This document shows positions 1 through 9,410 of a DNA stretch of 64,000 nucleotides, piece by piece. The notes beneath the pieces were generated by a model. The model saw only the letters and a program-made list of their open reading frames with translations. It had not been told where the DNA came from and did not search any database. Position 1 is the first letter of the stretch. Every line of letters starts with the position of its first letter. Location of the stretch: positions 2,914,001 through 2,978,000 of the forward strand of contig FSRV01000002.1 in the NCBI GenBank assembly GCA_900142905.1. Direction: 5' to 3'. The DNA is from Burkholderia sp. GAS332. GTDB lineage: Bacteria; Pseudomonadota; Gammaproteobacteria; Burkholderiales; Burkholderiaceae. The translations under genes and the position numbers were made by a program.

Positions 1-2451
1 GAGCGTGAGGTCGGCGCGCGGTTTGCGTTCGCCGATCACGTCGAAGGTCTCGGTGCCGTCGATAGCCAGCGTCAGACGGTTCACGCCAGGTTTGAATTCC
101 AGCGGCAACACGCCCATGCCCACCAGATTCGTGCGGTGAATCCGCTCAAACCCTTCGGCAACAATCGCTTCCGCGCCGGCAAGACGCACGCCCTTCGCCG
201 CCCAGTCGCGCGACGAACCCTGACCGTAGTCGGCCCCGGCAATCACGATCAGCGGCTGCTTGCGCTCCATGTAGGTTTCGATCGCTTCCCACATGCGCGT
301 CACCTTGCCCTCGGGCTCGATGCGCGCCAACGAACCCGCCTTCACCTTGCCGTCTTCCAGCACCATCTCGTTCTTCAGCGTCGGATTCGCGAAGGTGGCG
401 CGCTGCGCGGTCAGGTGATCGCCACGGTGGGTTGCGTACGAATTGAAGTCCTCTTCCGGCAAGCCCATCTTGGCCAAATACTCACCCGATGCACTGTCCG
501 CCATGATCGCGTTGGACGGCGACAGATGGTCGGTCGTGATGTTGTCACCCAGCACAGCCAGCGGACGCATGCCCTTCAGCGTGCGCTCACCGGCAAGCGC
601 GCCTTCCCAATACGGCGGACGGCGGATGTACGTGCTCATCGGGCGCCAGTCGTACAAGGGATCGGCCTTCTCACCGGTGTCGACGGAGACGGCGAACATC
701 GGCTCATACACTTTGCGGAACTGCGCCGGCTTCACGCTCGAAGCGACGATCGCGTCGATTTCTTCGTCCGACGGCCAGATGTCCTTCAGCCTGATTTCGT
801 TGCCATCAGCATCGACGCCAAGCACATCCTTCTCGATATCGAAGCGAATCGTGCCCGCGATCGCGTAAGCCACCACCAGCGGCGGCGAGGCCAGGAAGGC
901 CTGCTTCGCGTACGGATGGATACGGCCGTCGAAGTTACGATTGCCGGACAGCACCGCCGTCGCATACAGATCGCGATCGACGATTTCCTTCTGGAGCACC
1001 GGATCCAGTGCACCCGACATGCCGTTGCACGACGTGCACGCATACGCGACCACGCCGAATCCCAGTTGCTCCAGTTCCGGCAGAAGGCCCGCTTCTTCCA
1101 GATACAGCGTGACCGCCTTCGATCCCGGCGCGAGCGAGGTCTTCGCCCACGGCTTGCGGGTCAGTCCGCGTTGATTGGCGTTACGCGCCAGCAAACCGGC
1201 GGCGATCATGTTGCGCGGATTGTTGGTGTTCGTGCAGCTCGTGATCGCAGCGATGATCACCGCGCCGTCCGGCATCAAACCGGGCTCGTTCTCCACCTTG
1301 CCGCTGATGCCACGCGCCGCCAGTTCGGAAACCGGCAAGCGACGATGCGGGTTCGACGGACCCGCCAGCGTACGCACCACGGTAGACAGATCGAACGTCA
1401 ACACGCGCTCATACTCGGCGTGCTTCAGCGTATCGGCCCACAGGCCGGTTTCTTTCGCGTAGGTCTCGACCAGCTTGACGAGTTCATCGTCGCGGCCGGT
1501 GAGCTTGAGGTACTTGATAGTCTGCTCGTCGATGTAGAACATCGCGGCCGTCGCGCCGAATTCAGGCGCCATGTTGGCGATGGTCGCGCGATCGCCGAGC
1601 GTCAGGTTGGCCGTGCCCACTCCGTAAAACTCGAGGTACGCGCCGACCACTTTTTCTTTGCGCAGGAATTCGGTCAGCGAGAGCACGACGTCGGTCGCCG
1701 TGATGCCCTCAGCGGGCTTACCCGTGAGCTCGACACCGACGATGTCCGGCAGGCGCATATACGACGCGCGGCCCAGCATCACGCTCTCAGCTTCAAGACC
1801 GCCCACGCCGATCGCGATCACACCGAGCGCATCCACCATCGGCGTGTGCGAGTCGGTGCCGACCAGCGTATCGGGGAAGGCCACACCGTCTTTCACCTGC
1901 ACCACCGGGCTCATGCGCTCCAGATTGATCTGATGCAGGATGCCGTTACCCGGCGGAATGACGTCGACGTTCTTGAACGCGCGCTTGGTCCAGTTGATGA
2001 AGTCGAAGCGGTCTTCGTTGCGGCGATCTTCGATCGCACGGTTCTTCGCGAACGCATCCGGATCGAAACCACCGCACTCGACGGCGAGCGAATGGTCCAC
2101 CACCAACTGCGTCGGCACGACCGGATTCACCATCGCGGGATCGCCGCCTTGGGCCGCAATCGCATCGCGCAGACCGGCGAGATCGACCAGAGCGGTCTGG
2201 CCGAGAATGTCATGGCACACCACGCGCGCCGGGAACCACGGAAAATCCAGTTCGCGCTTGCGTTCGATGATCTGTTTGAGCGACGCATTCAGCGTCACCG
2301 GATCGCAGCGGCGCACGAGGTTTTCGGCCAGCACGCGCGAGGTGTACGGCAGCTTGTCATAGGCGCCAGGCTCGATCGCGTCGATAGCAGCACGCGTGTC
2401 GAAGAAATCCAGCTGGGTGCCGGGGAGGCGTTTGCGGTTGGCAGTATTCAT
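1..2451 (-). CDS. acnD: Fe/S-dependent 2-methylisocitrate dehydratase AcnD, C-terminus cut by window edge
   Basis: AcnD dehydrates 2-methylcitrate in the cytosolic 2-methylcitrate cycle of propionate breakdown, normally with the isomerase PrpF. The 817 residues present begin MNTANRKRLPGTQLDFFDTR and follow the AcnD subfamily of [4Fe-4S] aconitases closely. Visible cluster ligands are the Cys of ITSCTNTNNPRN and the pair in YACTSCNGMSG. The swivel domain is present up to the window edge, so only a short C-terminus is missing. The ATG at 2449-2451 is the natural start. It lies downstream of prpC on the same strand, which supports AcnD rather than housekeeping AcnA. A strong terminator separates it from prpC, so it may have its own promoter or depend on read-through. 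prpF would be expected beyond the left edge. Confidence 0.93.
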   Translation of the reverse strand, partial: MNTANRKRLPGTQLDFFDTRAAIDAIEPGAYDKLPYTSRVLAENLVRRCDPVTLNASLKQIIERKRELDFPWFPARVVCHDILGQTALVDLAGLRDAIAAQGGDPAMVNPVVPTQLVVDHSLAVECGGFDPDAFAKNRAIEDRRNEDRFDFINWTKRAFKNVDVIPPGNGILHQINLERMSPVVQVKDGVAFPDTLVGTDSHTPMVDALGVIAIGVGGLEAESVMLGRASYMRLPDIVGVELTGKPAEGITATDVVLSLTEFLRKEKVVGAYLEFYGVGTANLTLGDRATIANMAPEFGATAAMFYIDEQTIKYLKLTGRDDELVKLVETYAKETGLWADTLKHAEYERVLTFDLSTVVRTLAGPSNPHRRLPVSELAARGISGKVENEPGLMPDGAVIIAAITSCTNTNNPRNMIAAGLLARNANQRGLTRKPWAKTSLAPGSKAVTLYLEEAGLLPELEQLGFGVVAYACTSCNGMSGALDPVLQKEIVDRDLYATAVLSGNRNFDGRIHPYAKQAFLASPPLVVAYAIAGTIRFDIEKDVLGVDADGNEIRLKDIWPSDEEIDAIVASSVKPAQFRKVYEPMFAVSVDTGEKADPLYDWRPMSTYIRRPPYWEGALAGERTLKGMRPLAVLGDNITTDHLSPSNAIMADSASGEYLAKMGLPEEDFNSYATHRGDHLTAQRATFANPTLKNEMVLEDGKVKAGSLARIEPEGKVTRMWEAIETYMERKQPLIVIAGADYGQGSSRDWAAKGVRLAGAEAIVAEGFERIHRTNLVGMGVLPLEFKPGVNRLTLAIDGTETFDVIGERKPRADLTL

Positions 2452-2675
2452 GGCGTAGGGGACAAAACAATAATGATCCGGGGACGATGGCGGCAGCCGT
2501 ATTTCACGATCCGCTGCCCCTCTTTCAAGCGGCGCAACCCTTGCGGGTCAATCGAACAATCGGACAGTCTGTGTAGTTTAGCTCGCGGTGGCGCAGCGGC
2601 TTGCAGTGTATGTCGTTGATGCGCCGCACAACGCACGACAACTCGCACCGCAACGCGCGCAACACCATGCGCTGC

Positions 2676-2715
2676 AAAAAAACAGCCTTGGCTCGGGGTT
2701 CCAGCGAGCCAAGGC
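2676..2715 (-). terminator. Rho-independent terminator after prpC
   Basis: A perfect 11-bp stem (2685-2695 with 2705-2715, 9-nt loop) is followed in the minus direction by a T-tract (seven A on the plus strand, 2676-2682). It sits 62 bases after the prpC stop, inside the 325-base gap 2452-2776 before acnD. I see nothing else firm in that gap. It should stop or attenuate transcription between prpC and acnD. Confidence 0.88.
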
Positions 2716-2776
2716 CAAACTTCATTACGCCGCTCTCACGAGACGCAATGGAGGAGAAACACTTGTGGCTTTGCTC

Positions 2777-3946
2777 TTAGACGCGCTTGGCGAGCGGCAC
2801 AAACGGCAGATCGTCGGGACCGGTGTAATTCGCGCTCGGACGAATGATCTTGTTGTCGATCCGTTGCTCGATAATGTGCGCGCTCCAGCCTGCCGTGCGG
2901 GCGATCACGAACAGCGGGGTGAACATCGCCGTCGGCACGCCCATCATGTGATACGAGACCGCGCTGAACCAGTCGAGATTCGGGAACATCTTCTTCGCTT
3001 CCCACATCACCGACTCCAGACGCTCGGCGATATTGAAGAGCTTGGTGTTGCCCGCTTCCTTCGAAAGCTTCTGCGCGATTTCCTTGATGACCTTGTTGCG
3101 CGGGTCGGAGATCGTGTACACCGGGTGACCGAAACCGATCACCACTTCCTTGTTTTCGACGCGCTTACGGATGTCAGCTTCGGCTTCATCCGGCGTCTGA
3201 TAGCGCGACTGGATTTCAAACGCGACTTCGTTCGCGCCGCCGTGCTTCGGGCCGCGCAGCGCGCCAATTGCGCCGGTGATTGCCGAGTAAATGTCCGATC
3301 CCGTACCCGCAATCACGCGGCCGGTAAAGGTCGAGGCGTTGAATTCGTGCTCGGCGTACAGGTTCAGCGACACATGCATCGCGTCGACCCATGCCTTCGA
3401 CGGCTCCACACCGTGCAGCAGGTGCAGGAAGTGACCACCGATCGAATCGTCGTCGGTTTCGACTTCAATACGCTTGCCGTTATGCGAGTAGTGATACCAG
3501 TACAGCAGCATCGAACCGAGCGAAGCCATCAGCTTGTCGGCGATGTCGCGTGCGCCCGGCAGGTTGTGGTCGTCCTTCTCGGGCAACACGGTGCCGAGCA
3601 CCGAGACGCCGGTGCGCATCACATCCATCGGGTGGGCGGCGGCCGGAATCCATTCCAGCGCGGCCTTCACGTTCGCGGGCAGGCCGCGCATGCCTTTGAG
3701 CTTCGTCTTGTAGGCGGTGAGTTCAGCTTGCGTCGGCAGCTTGTCGTGGACCAGCAGATACGCGATCTCTTCGAATTCGCAGGCACCGGCGATGTCGAGA
3801 ATATCGTAGCCACGGTAGTGCAAATCGTTGCCGGTCTTGCCGACCGTGCACAGCGCGGTGTTGCCAGCCGTCACACCGGACAGGGCGACGGATTTCTTCG
3901 GTTTGAAGGCGCCTGCGTTCGGCGTGCTGTTATCGGCTTCACTCAT
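2777..3946 (-). CDS. prpC: 2-methylcitrate synthase
   Basis: PrpC condenses propionyl-CoA with oxaloacetate to 2-methylcitrate, the first step of the propionate cycle. The 389-residue protein has the citrate-synthase fold: [20 protein letters not shown] near the N-terminus, catalytic His regions around [11 protein letters not shown] and IGFGHPVYT, and the catalytic Asp region after [12 protein letters not shown]. Length and motifs match the short PrpC type rather than longer GltA. I chose ATG at 3944-3946, not the upstream in-frame ATG at 3985, because GGAGAT lies 7 bases before it. It is divergent from prpR, with a sigma-54 promoter about 105 bases upstream. prpB, which usually precedes prpC in Burkholderia, is absent here. 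Confidence 0.95.
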   Translation of the reverse strand: MSEADNSTPNAGAFKPKKSVALSGVTAGNTALCTVGKTGNDLHYRGYDILDIAGACEFEEIAYLLVHDKLPTQAELTAYKTKLKGMRGLPANVKAALEWIPAAAHPMDVMRTGVSVLGTVLPEKDDHNLPGARDIADKLMASLGSMLLYWYHYSHNGKRIEVETDDDSIGGHFLHLLHGVEPSKAWVDAMHVSLNLYAEHEFNASTFTGRVIAGTGSDIYSAITGAIGALRGPKHGGANEVAFEIQSRYQTPDEAEADIRKRVENKEVVIGFGHPVYTISDPRNKVIKEIAQKLSKEAGNTKLFNIAERLESVMWEAKKMFPNLDWFSAVSYHMMGVPTAMFTPLFVIARTAGWSAHIIEQRIDNKIIRPSANYTGPDDLPFVPLAKRV

Positions 3947-4050
3947 GGTTTCATCTCCAACTGCGGGGTTGCGTTCGTGCGGCAATCAGCGCGCCGAGCT
4001 TGTCTTTCAGGGTTTTAATGCGGTAACCGGTGAGAACGGAGGCTACTAAC

Positions 4051-4065
4051 GCAAAGAACGGGCCA
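4051..4065 (-). promoter_or_regulatory. Sigma-54 (-24/-12) promoter of prpC
   Basis: Read on the minus strand this is TGGCCCGTTCTTTGC. It matches the RpoN consensus TGGCACGNNNNTTGC with one mismatch and correct GG-to-GC spacing. It points to prpC, and the divergent regulator PrpR is a sigma-54 activator, so promoter and activator agree. Transcription would start near 4039. Confidence 0.8.
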
Positions 4066-4146
4066 TGCTGGACACGAACGGCTAAGTGCCTGATTTAACA
4101 AAAAATCATCCACTGGACATCCCGCCGCCTGATTTCATAAGTGAAA

Positions 4147-4167
4147 TTTCGAATTTCAAATTCGAAA
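4147..4167. promoter_or_regulatory. Palindrome, probable PrpR upstream activating site
   Basis: Two perfect 9-bp inverted arms (TTTCGAATT and AATTCGAAA) with a TCA spacer lie about 80-115 bases upstream of the sigma-54 promoter and 68 bases before the prpR start. That is the usual place for an enhancer site bound by a sigma-54 activator. Assignment to PrpR is inference from position. Confidence 0.6.
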
Positions 4168-4234
4168 GCGACAGGCGCATAATAGGCGGACTTCTCACCC
4201 TCCGCACCGCTTTCTTCAGACAACGAGCCCCGCC

Positions 4235-6199
4235 GTGAGCACGCCCCCCTTCGACCCCGCGCAACGCCCCCGCATCTGGGCCGTCAGCATCAGCCGCCTG
4301 CGCGATCTGTTCTTCGACATTGCCGGCGAGTACGTCGAACGCGCCGATCTGCGCATCGTCTCGCATGGCTTCGAAGACGCCGTGCATGAAATCGACGCGG
4401 TCGGCGCCGGGCGTCCCGATGTCGTGATTGCCGGCGGCTCCAACGGTGCGTATCTGAAAACACGTGTGAGCGTACCGGTCGTGCTGATTGGCCCGACGGG
4501 TTTCGACGTCATGCACGCGCTCGCGCGAGCGCGGCGCGACGGCGCGAAGGTCGCACTCGTCACGCACGGCGACACGCCCGACGAAGTGCGGCGCTTCATC
4601 GCCGCGTACGACATCGATGTGACATTTGCGTCGTATCAATCGGCGCAGGATGCGGAGAGTGTCGTTCTCGATCTGCGCGATCGCGGCATCGGCGCGGTGG
4701 TCGGCCCGGGGCTCATCGCCGATCTCGCGGCGAACGCCGGCATGGGCGCGGTGTTTCTGTACTCACGCGCGTCGGTTCGCGCCGCGTTCGACACCGCACT
4801 CGAAGTCGCGCAGGCCACCCGCCGCGAAACCGTTCGCCGTCAGCGGCTCGACAATCTGCTGCAGCATCTGCGCGACGGCGTGGTGGCGCTCGACGCGCAA
4901 GGCCGCGTCGAAGCGATGAATCAACGGCTTGCCGACGTGCTCGGCATCGACGCGGCGCAGGCCGTGGGCCGCGCCTTGCTCGACCTCGCGCCCGATCTCG
5001 CCGGCAGCTTGCCGGACTCGGACGGCGACGCCTTCTGCACGGTGCGGGGCGCGAGCTACGTCGTGCATCGCGGGCCGCTGGCGAGCAGCAACTCGGCACC
5101 CGGCACCGTGCTAACGTTTCAGGAATCGCGCGCGGTCGAACGGCTCGACCGCACCTTGCGCTCCCGGCAGCGCGTGCAGCAGTTCAGCGCGCGTTACCGG
5201 CTCGACGATATCGTCGGTTCAGCCGATTCAATCGAGCGGGTCCGCACGCTCGTGCAGCGCTACGCCAAATCGGACGCCACCGTGTTGATTCTCGGCGAAA
5301 GCGGCACCGGCAAGGAGATGGTCGCGCAGAGCATGCATCAGCTGAGCGCGCGACGCGACTTCGCCTTCGTCGCCATCAACTGCGGCGCGTTTCCTGAGGC
5401 GTTGCTCGAAAGCGAGTTGTTCGGTTATGAGGAAGGCGCGTTCACGGGTGCCCGCAAAGGCGGCAAGGCGGGGCTGATCGAAGTGGCGCACCGCGGCACG
5501 CTGTTTCTCGACGAAATCGCCGAGATGCCGTTGTCGTTGCAGAGCCGGCTATTGCGCGTGCTGCAGGAACGCGAAGTCGTGCGGCTGGGCTCGACGGAAC
5601 CGACGCGCGTGGACATTCGGGTCGTCGCAGCAACGCATCGTGCGTTGACCGAGGGCATCGAGGCGGGCAGCTTCCGCGCGGACCTGTACTACCGGCTCAA
5701 CATTCTGAGCATCGCCCTGCCGCCGTTGCGCGAGCGCCCAACCGATCTACTGCCGCTCGCGGTCGAACTGCTGCTGCAGGCAGCGTCGCGCGAGCCGAGA
5801 CTGGCGGCTCGTCTGCCCGATGCGGATGCGGCCAGACACATACTCGCCAGTCTCAGTGAGCCGCTAGCGCGTTACAGGTGGCCAGGGAACGTGCGCGAAC
5901 TACAGAATGTGATCGAACGGATTGCGGTTGAGCTGGCAGATGCGGACACGGACTCAAACGGCGCAGGAGCAACCGTCTTCACGCGTGAGGTACTGCGCAC
6001 CGTCGCGCCTGAAATCTTCGAGCAGCCTCAAGCGCGTACGAAGAAAGCAGCGCTCACGTTGCGCGAACGCAGCCGTCACGTGGAAGCAGACGAAATCCGC
6101 GCCGCCCTCGCCGCATGCGACGGCGATCGCGATGCGGTCTGTCAGGCACTCGGCATCAGCAAGACGACCTTATGGCGGAAGCTGAACGCGGCGCAGTAG
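4235..6199 (+). CDS. prpR: Sigma-54-dependent propionate catabolism regulator PrpR
   Basis: PrpR activates the prp genes in response to 2-methylcitrate. The 654-residue protein has an N-terminal PrpR_N sensor (about 1-190), a PAS-like segment (about 200-290), an AAA+ sigma-54 interaction domain and a C-terminal Fis-type helix-turn-helix ending KTTLWRKLNAAQ. Walker A is GESGTGKE (354-361), the sigma-54 contact loop GAFTGA starts at residue 401, and Walker B is TLFLDEIAEM. The start is GTG at 4235; I see no in-frame ATG that is better placed. The gene is divergent from prpC, and its 3' end overlaps the convergent AraC-type gene by 44 bases. Confidence 0.94.
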   Translation: MSTPPFDPAQRPRIWAVSISRLRDLFFDIAGEYVERADLRIVSHGFEDAVHEIDAVGAGRPDVVIAGGSNGAYLKTRVSVPVVLIGPTGFDVMHALARARRDGAKVALVTHGDTPDEVRRFIAAYDIDVTFASYQSAQDAESVVLDLRDRGIGAVVGPGLIADLAANAGMGAVFLYSRASVRAAFDTALEVAQATRRETVRRQRLDNLLQHLRDGVVALDAQGRVEAMNQRLADVLGIDAAQAVGRALLDLAPDLAGSLPDSDGDAFCTVRGASYVVHRGPLASSNSAPGTVLTFQESRAVERLDRTLRSRQRVQQFSARYRLDDIVGSADSIERVRTLVQRYAKSDATVLILGESGTGKEMVAQSMHQLSARRDFAFVAINCGAFPEALLESELFGYEEGAFTGARKGGKAGLIEVAHRGTLFLDEIAEMPLSLQSRLLRVLQEREVVRLGSTEPTRVDIRVVAATHRALTEGIEAGSFRADLYYRLNILSIALPPLRERPTDLLPLAVELLLQAASREPRLAARLPDADAARHILASLSEPLARYRWPGNVRELQNVIERIAVELADADTDSNGAGATVFTREVLRTVAPEIFEQPQARTKKAALTLRERSRHVEADEIRAALAACDGDRDAVCQALGISKTTLWRKLNAAQ

Positions 6200-6578
6200 C
6201 CTGAACCACGCCACCCTGCTTCACCGCACTCTGCACAGCATTCTTCGTCGCATTCGCTCCGGCGCGTTCGATGAACATGCTGGGCGTCATCCCGCAGCAT
6301 CGTTTGAAATGCCGTCCGAAATGGCTCTGATCGAAGAATCCGACCTCGGTCGCGACGACCGATCCCGGCACACCTTCGAGCAACAAGGTCTGCGCCCGTT
6401 GAATCCGCAGCCCGCACAGATAGCGATACGGTGACGAACCGTACTGCTGACGAAACACCGTCGCGAAGCGCGACACGCTAAGCGCGGACAGCGCGGCGAG
6501 TTGCGCGAGCGTCACGGGTTCGTCGAAATGGGCTTCGATAAATGCCCGGGCGGCGTTGAGGCTGATGGACTGTTTCAT
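6156..6578 (-). CDS. Short AraC-family regulator, DNA-binding domain only
   Basis: This 140-residue protein starts MKQSISLNAARAFIEAHFDE and consists almost only of the double helix-turn-helix AraC domain. Both helices are visible: LAQLAALSALSVSRFATVFR and the signature region VATEVGFFDQSHFGRHFKR. There is no N-terminal ligand-binding domain, unlike typical AraC proteins near 300 residues. The ATG at 6576-6578 overlaps the stop of the upstream oxidoreductase as ATGA, so it is the last gene of the catabolic operon and probably translationally coupled. Its 3' end overlaps prpR on the other strand by 44 bases. It probably regulates the operon; the effector and binding site cannot be told. Confidence 0.85.
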   Translation of the reverse strand: MKQSISLNAARAFIEAHFDEPVTLAQLAALSALSVSRFATVFRQQYGSSPYRYLCGLRIQRAQTLLLEGVPGSVVATEVGFFDQSHFGRHFKRCCGMTPSMFIERAGANATKNAVQSAVKQGGVVQATAPRSASAIRSSC

Positions 6579-7744
6579 GGCGTCGCGATAGTCGAGCGGG
6601 GCGCGGCTTGCTGCGCGAAACGGGTGACGGAAAACACGTCGAGGGGAATGGCCGTACTGCCCGTATCGACGAGTTCGGCCAGTGTTTCGCCGACGCCCGG
6701 ACCGATCTGGAAACCCGATCCACAGAAACCGAACGCGTAGTAAAGACCGTCGACCTTGCTGCTCGGACCGATCACCGGTTCGCTGTCGGGCAGATAGCTT
6801 TCCACACCGCTCCACACACGAATCACATGCAGCGGCGCCATCGCGGGCACGAGCCGCCGCAACTGCGCGACTTGGCGCACGGTGTTCTGAGGCAGGACTG
6901 ATGCGCGGCACGTCACGGCATCCGCCGGCCCACCGGGACCGCCGCCGACAATGATGTTGCCGCGCGGAATCTGGCGGAAATAGATGCTCTCTTCCTTGAT
7001 CGAGGTGAACACCCCCATCGACGACTTGAACACATACGGCACCGGCTCAGTCACGGCCATCTGCGGACCGCTCACGATCAACGGAACGGGTTCGCCGAAC
7101 TGTTCGGAGAGACGGCTTGCCCAGGCACCCGCGCAGATCACGAGTTGCGCGGCCCAATACACGTCGCCGCCGGCGCTCTCCACGCGAAACCGCTCACCGT
7201 CCTTTTCGACGCGCACGATCTCCGTATTCTCGATCACCTGGGCCCCAAGCCGCGCGGCCGCACGACCAAACGCGGGCGCAGCGAGACGCGGATTGGCGTG
7301 GCCATCGAGTGGCGAAATCGACGCCGCCAGTACCTCACGTCCGAGAAACGGAAAGCGTTGGAACACGGCGTCGCCGTGCAGCACGTTGAGGTCGAGACCG
7401 TAGGCACGGGCGTCGATCGCATATTGATCGAAATTCTCGACGTCCTTCTGGTGGTAGCACACGCGCGTGTGACCCGAGGCTAGAAACTCGATATCCTCGC
7501 CGAGCATTTCCGCAGAGCGTTGCCATGTGCGCAGCGCACGGTTCGCCATCGCCAGCTGCGGTAGCGCGCGACCCTGCCGGCGGATGCCGCCGAAGTTCAC
7601 ACCGCTCGCCTGCTGCCCCGTGAGTCCACGTTCGAGCAGGATCACCGAGCGCTTGCGCTGACGCAGGAAGAAGGCCGTCGTCGTCCCCATGATGCCGCCA
7701 CCGATCACGATGACATCGGCTTCGTTAGTGCGTGGGGTGCTCAT
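6575..7744 (-). CDS. FAD-dependent amine dehydrogenase subunit, HcnC/opine-oxidase beta-like (DAO family)
   Basis: This 389-residue flavoprotein begins with an FAD-binding Rossmann motif, VIVIGGGIMGTTTAFFLRQR, and ends with a DAO-type C-terminal region including YYAFGFCGSGFQIGPG. This family oxidises C-N bonds of glycine, proline or opines and passes electrons to partner subunits. It overlaps both neighbours as ATGA. Gene order in the direction of transcription is [2Fe-2S] protein, HcnB-like, HcnC-like, the same as hcnABC and the opine oxidases. Linkage to a dipeptide/opine-type importer favours an opine or imino-acid dehydrogenase over hydrogen cyanide synthase, but sequence reading alone does not settle this. 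Confidence 0.85.
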   Translation of the reverse strand: MSTPRTNEADVIVIGGGIMGTTTAFFLRQRKRSVILLERGLTGQQASGVNFGGIRRQGRALPQLAMANRALRTWQRSAEMLGEDIEFLASGHTRVCYHQKDVENFDQYAIDARAYGLDLNVLHGDAVFQRFPFLGREVLAASISPLDGHANPRLAAPAFGRAAARLGAQVIENTEIVRVEKDGERFRVESAGGDVYWAAQLVICAGAWASRLSEQFGEPVPLIVSGPQMAVTEPVPYVFKSSMGVFTSIKEESIYFRQIPRGNIIVGGGPGGPADAVTCRASVLPQNTVRQVAQLRRLVPAMAPLHVIRVWSGVESYLPDSEPVIGPSSKVDGLYYAFGFCGSGFQIGPGVGETLAELVDTGSTAIPLDVFSVTRFAQQAAPRSTIATP

Positions 7745-9111
7745 TCGCCCACCTCCTCGGCAAGCGCCACGGGCAGCGGTTTGACGGGTGCCTGGCCGCG
7801 CAGCCGTCCCACCGAGGACAAGGGCACCGAGGCCGCCGCCGCGATGATTTCAGCGCCTGCGTGGCCGCAGTAGCGCCCCTGGCAGCGGCCCATGCCGACG
7901 CGTGAAAACGCCTTCGCGCGATTGGCTTCCTGCGCGCCGGTCGCCTGCACGACACGGCGCAACTCGCCGGCGGTAATCGCTTCACAACGGCAGACGATCG
8001 TTTCGTCCGGCAAGGATGCGGCGAACTTCGCCGGCCACGGAAAGGCTTCGCGCAAACCCGCCGCGAAACGCGTGAAACGCGCGAGTTCGGCGCGCAGCTG
8101 CTCGATGCCTTCGACCTGCATGCCGTGATCGCGCAACGCCGCCAGCGCAGCGAGGCGCCCCGACCGTTCGGCTGCGTCCGCGCCGCGCACTCTTGCGCCA
8201 TCGCCAGCCAGGTAGACGCCTTTGATGCTGCTACGGCCATCTTCGTCGATTTGCGGAAGCCACTGCTGCGTGTTGTCGTCGAACAGAAAGCGGCACCCCG
8301 CGAGGTCCGCAAGCTGCGTCTCCGGACGCAGGTGATAACCGAGCGCGACGGCATCGCAGGACAGTTCCAGGCGCTTGCCGTCAGACAATGCAACCACCAC
8401 GCCGCTTACGCCATCTTGCGGCGAGCCTTTGATTTCCAAAGGCTGCACACCGCGATGAACCGGCACCCGCGCCTTTGCCAGCACACGCGTCAACGCGATG
8501 CCCTTTTTGAGCGCGGCCGGGATCGCCAGCAAACGAGGCAGCGCAGCCATACGCTGCATGAAGGTCGACGTATCGAGCACCGCGGCCAACTGCGCGCCCG
8601 CCTTCACGTATTGCGCCGCCACGAGATACAGCAGCGGACCACTGCCCATCATCACAATGCGCGAGCCGATTGCGCAGCCCTGCGATTTCAGCGCAACCTG
8701 CGCGCCGCCGAGGCTATACGTGCCGGCTTGATGCCAGCCTTTGACCGGCATCAGCCGGTCCGTCGCGCCGCTGCAGACAATAAGCGAGTCGAACGTCAGC
8801 GTCTGGTAGCGCGTGCCGCTCGCCAGATGCACGGTGTTCGGTGAGATATTCCAGACCAGCGTCTCCGGCAGATAATCGATCTTGCCCTTCAGCGCGTCGA
8901 AGCCTTGATGCAGCGAAGCAGCGCGCTCGGCCTCGGTGCCGTACAAGGTCTCATAGCTGCGAGAGAAACCTTCCGGTTGCCGCCGATAGATCTGGCCGCC
9001 ATCACGCCGTCCTTCATCGACAACGGTCGGCCGCAGCCCGGCTTCGACCAGCGCCTGCGCCGCACGCACGCCCGCGGGCCCGGTCCCGATGATGACTACA
9101 CGCGGGGCCAT
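7741..9111 (-). CDS. FAD/NAD(P) oxidoreductase with BFD-type [2Fe-2S] domain, HcnB/opine-oxidase alpha-like
   Basis: This 456-residue protein starts MAPRVVIIGTGPAGVRAAQA, an FAD-binding motif, and has a second dinucleotide fold near SRIVMMGSGPLLYLVAAQY. The C-terminus carries a bacterioferritin-associated-ferredoxin-like cluster domain: IVCRCEAITAGELRR supplies Cys-X-Cys and GRCQGRYCGH supplies Cys-X4-Cys. This is the electron-transfer subunit of HcnB/OoxA-type enzymes. ATG at 9109-9111 is preferred over an upstream in-frame start because the protein then begins right at the Rossmann fold. It overlaps the upstream ferredoxin gene by 16 bases and the downstream DAO gene by 4, consistent with one complex. 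Confidence 0.87.
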   Translation of the reverse strand: MAPRVVIIGTGPAGVRAAQALVEAGLRPTVVDEGRRDGGQIYRRQPEGFSRSYETLYGTEAERAASLHQGFDALKGKIDYLPETLVWNISPNTVHLASGTRYQTLTFDSLIVCSGATDRLMPVKGWHQAGTYSLGGAQVALKSQGCAIGSRIVMMGSGPLLYLVAAQYVKAGAQLAAVLDTSTFMQRMAALPRLLAIPAALKKGIALTRVLAKARVPVHRGVQPLEIKGSPQDGVSGVVVALSDGKRLELSCDAVALGYHLRPETQLADLAGCRFLFDDNTQQWLPQIDEDGRSSIKGVYLAGDGARVRGADAAERSGRLAALAALRDHGMQVEGIEQLRAELARFTRFAAGLREAFPWPAKFAASLPDETIVCRCEAITAGELRRVVQATGAQEANRAKAFSRVGMGRCQGRYCGHAGAEIIAAAASVPLSSVGRLRGQAPVKPLPVALAEEVGE

Positions 9112-9410
9112 ACACCCTCCCCGGCAACGGCCAGCTTCGTCACGATCGACATGCCAGGCGCCGCAGGCGTACTGCACGCCCGCACGCGTTCGCCTTGCGC
9201 GGTCCAGACCCAGCAGTCCTGACATGCGCCCATCAAACAGAAACCAGCGCGGCGGCCGTCGCCGAATTCGGAATCGCGCAACGTGCGCACGCCGGTCAGC
9301 AAGGCGACCATCAACGTATCGCCCTCGGCGGCCTCACGCACAACGCCGTCCACCGTAATCGGAAAGGTCTTGCGGCCGGTCTCGGCGAGCCGTACAAATC
9401 GTCCGCTCAT
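9096..9410 (-). CDS. Small (2Fe-2S)-binding protein, HcnA-like subunit
   Basis: This 104-residue protein has a plant-type ferredoxin cluster motif, GFCLMGACQDC, followed by a fourth Cys in ERVRACSTP, giving C-X4-C-X2-C and a distal Cys. Proteins of this size and motif are the gamma or A subunits of HCN synthase, opine oxidases and D-hydroxyproline dehydrogenases. It probably relays electrons between the two flavoprotein subunits. It overlaps the upstream ABC ATPase by 4 bases (ATGA) and the downstream HcnB-like gene by 16. Confidence 0.87.
   Translation of the reverse strand: MSGRFVRLAETGRKTFPITVDGVVREAAEGDTLMVALLTGVRTLRDSEFGDGRRAGFCLMGACQDCWVWTAQGERVRACSTPAAPGMSIVTKLAVAGEGVWPRV

Noticed and set aside
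2560..2610. Possible tRNA-like stretch (TAGCTCGCGGTGGCGCAGCG)
   Set aside because: It has no cloverleaf pairing or T-arm motif.
136..2619. 827-codon plus-strand reading frame
   Set aside because: It is antisense to acnD. The Arg/His-rich translation is the usual shadow of a high-GC gene.
2588..4018. 476-codon plus-strand frame over prpC
   Set aside because: Antisense shadow; no domain and the composition is His/Arg-rich.
6575..9410. Naming the three subunits hcnA, hcnB and hcnC
   Set aside because: Same order and domains are shared by opine and hydroxyproline oxidases, and the operon context points to import and catabolism.
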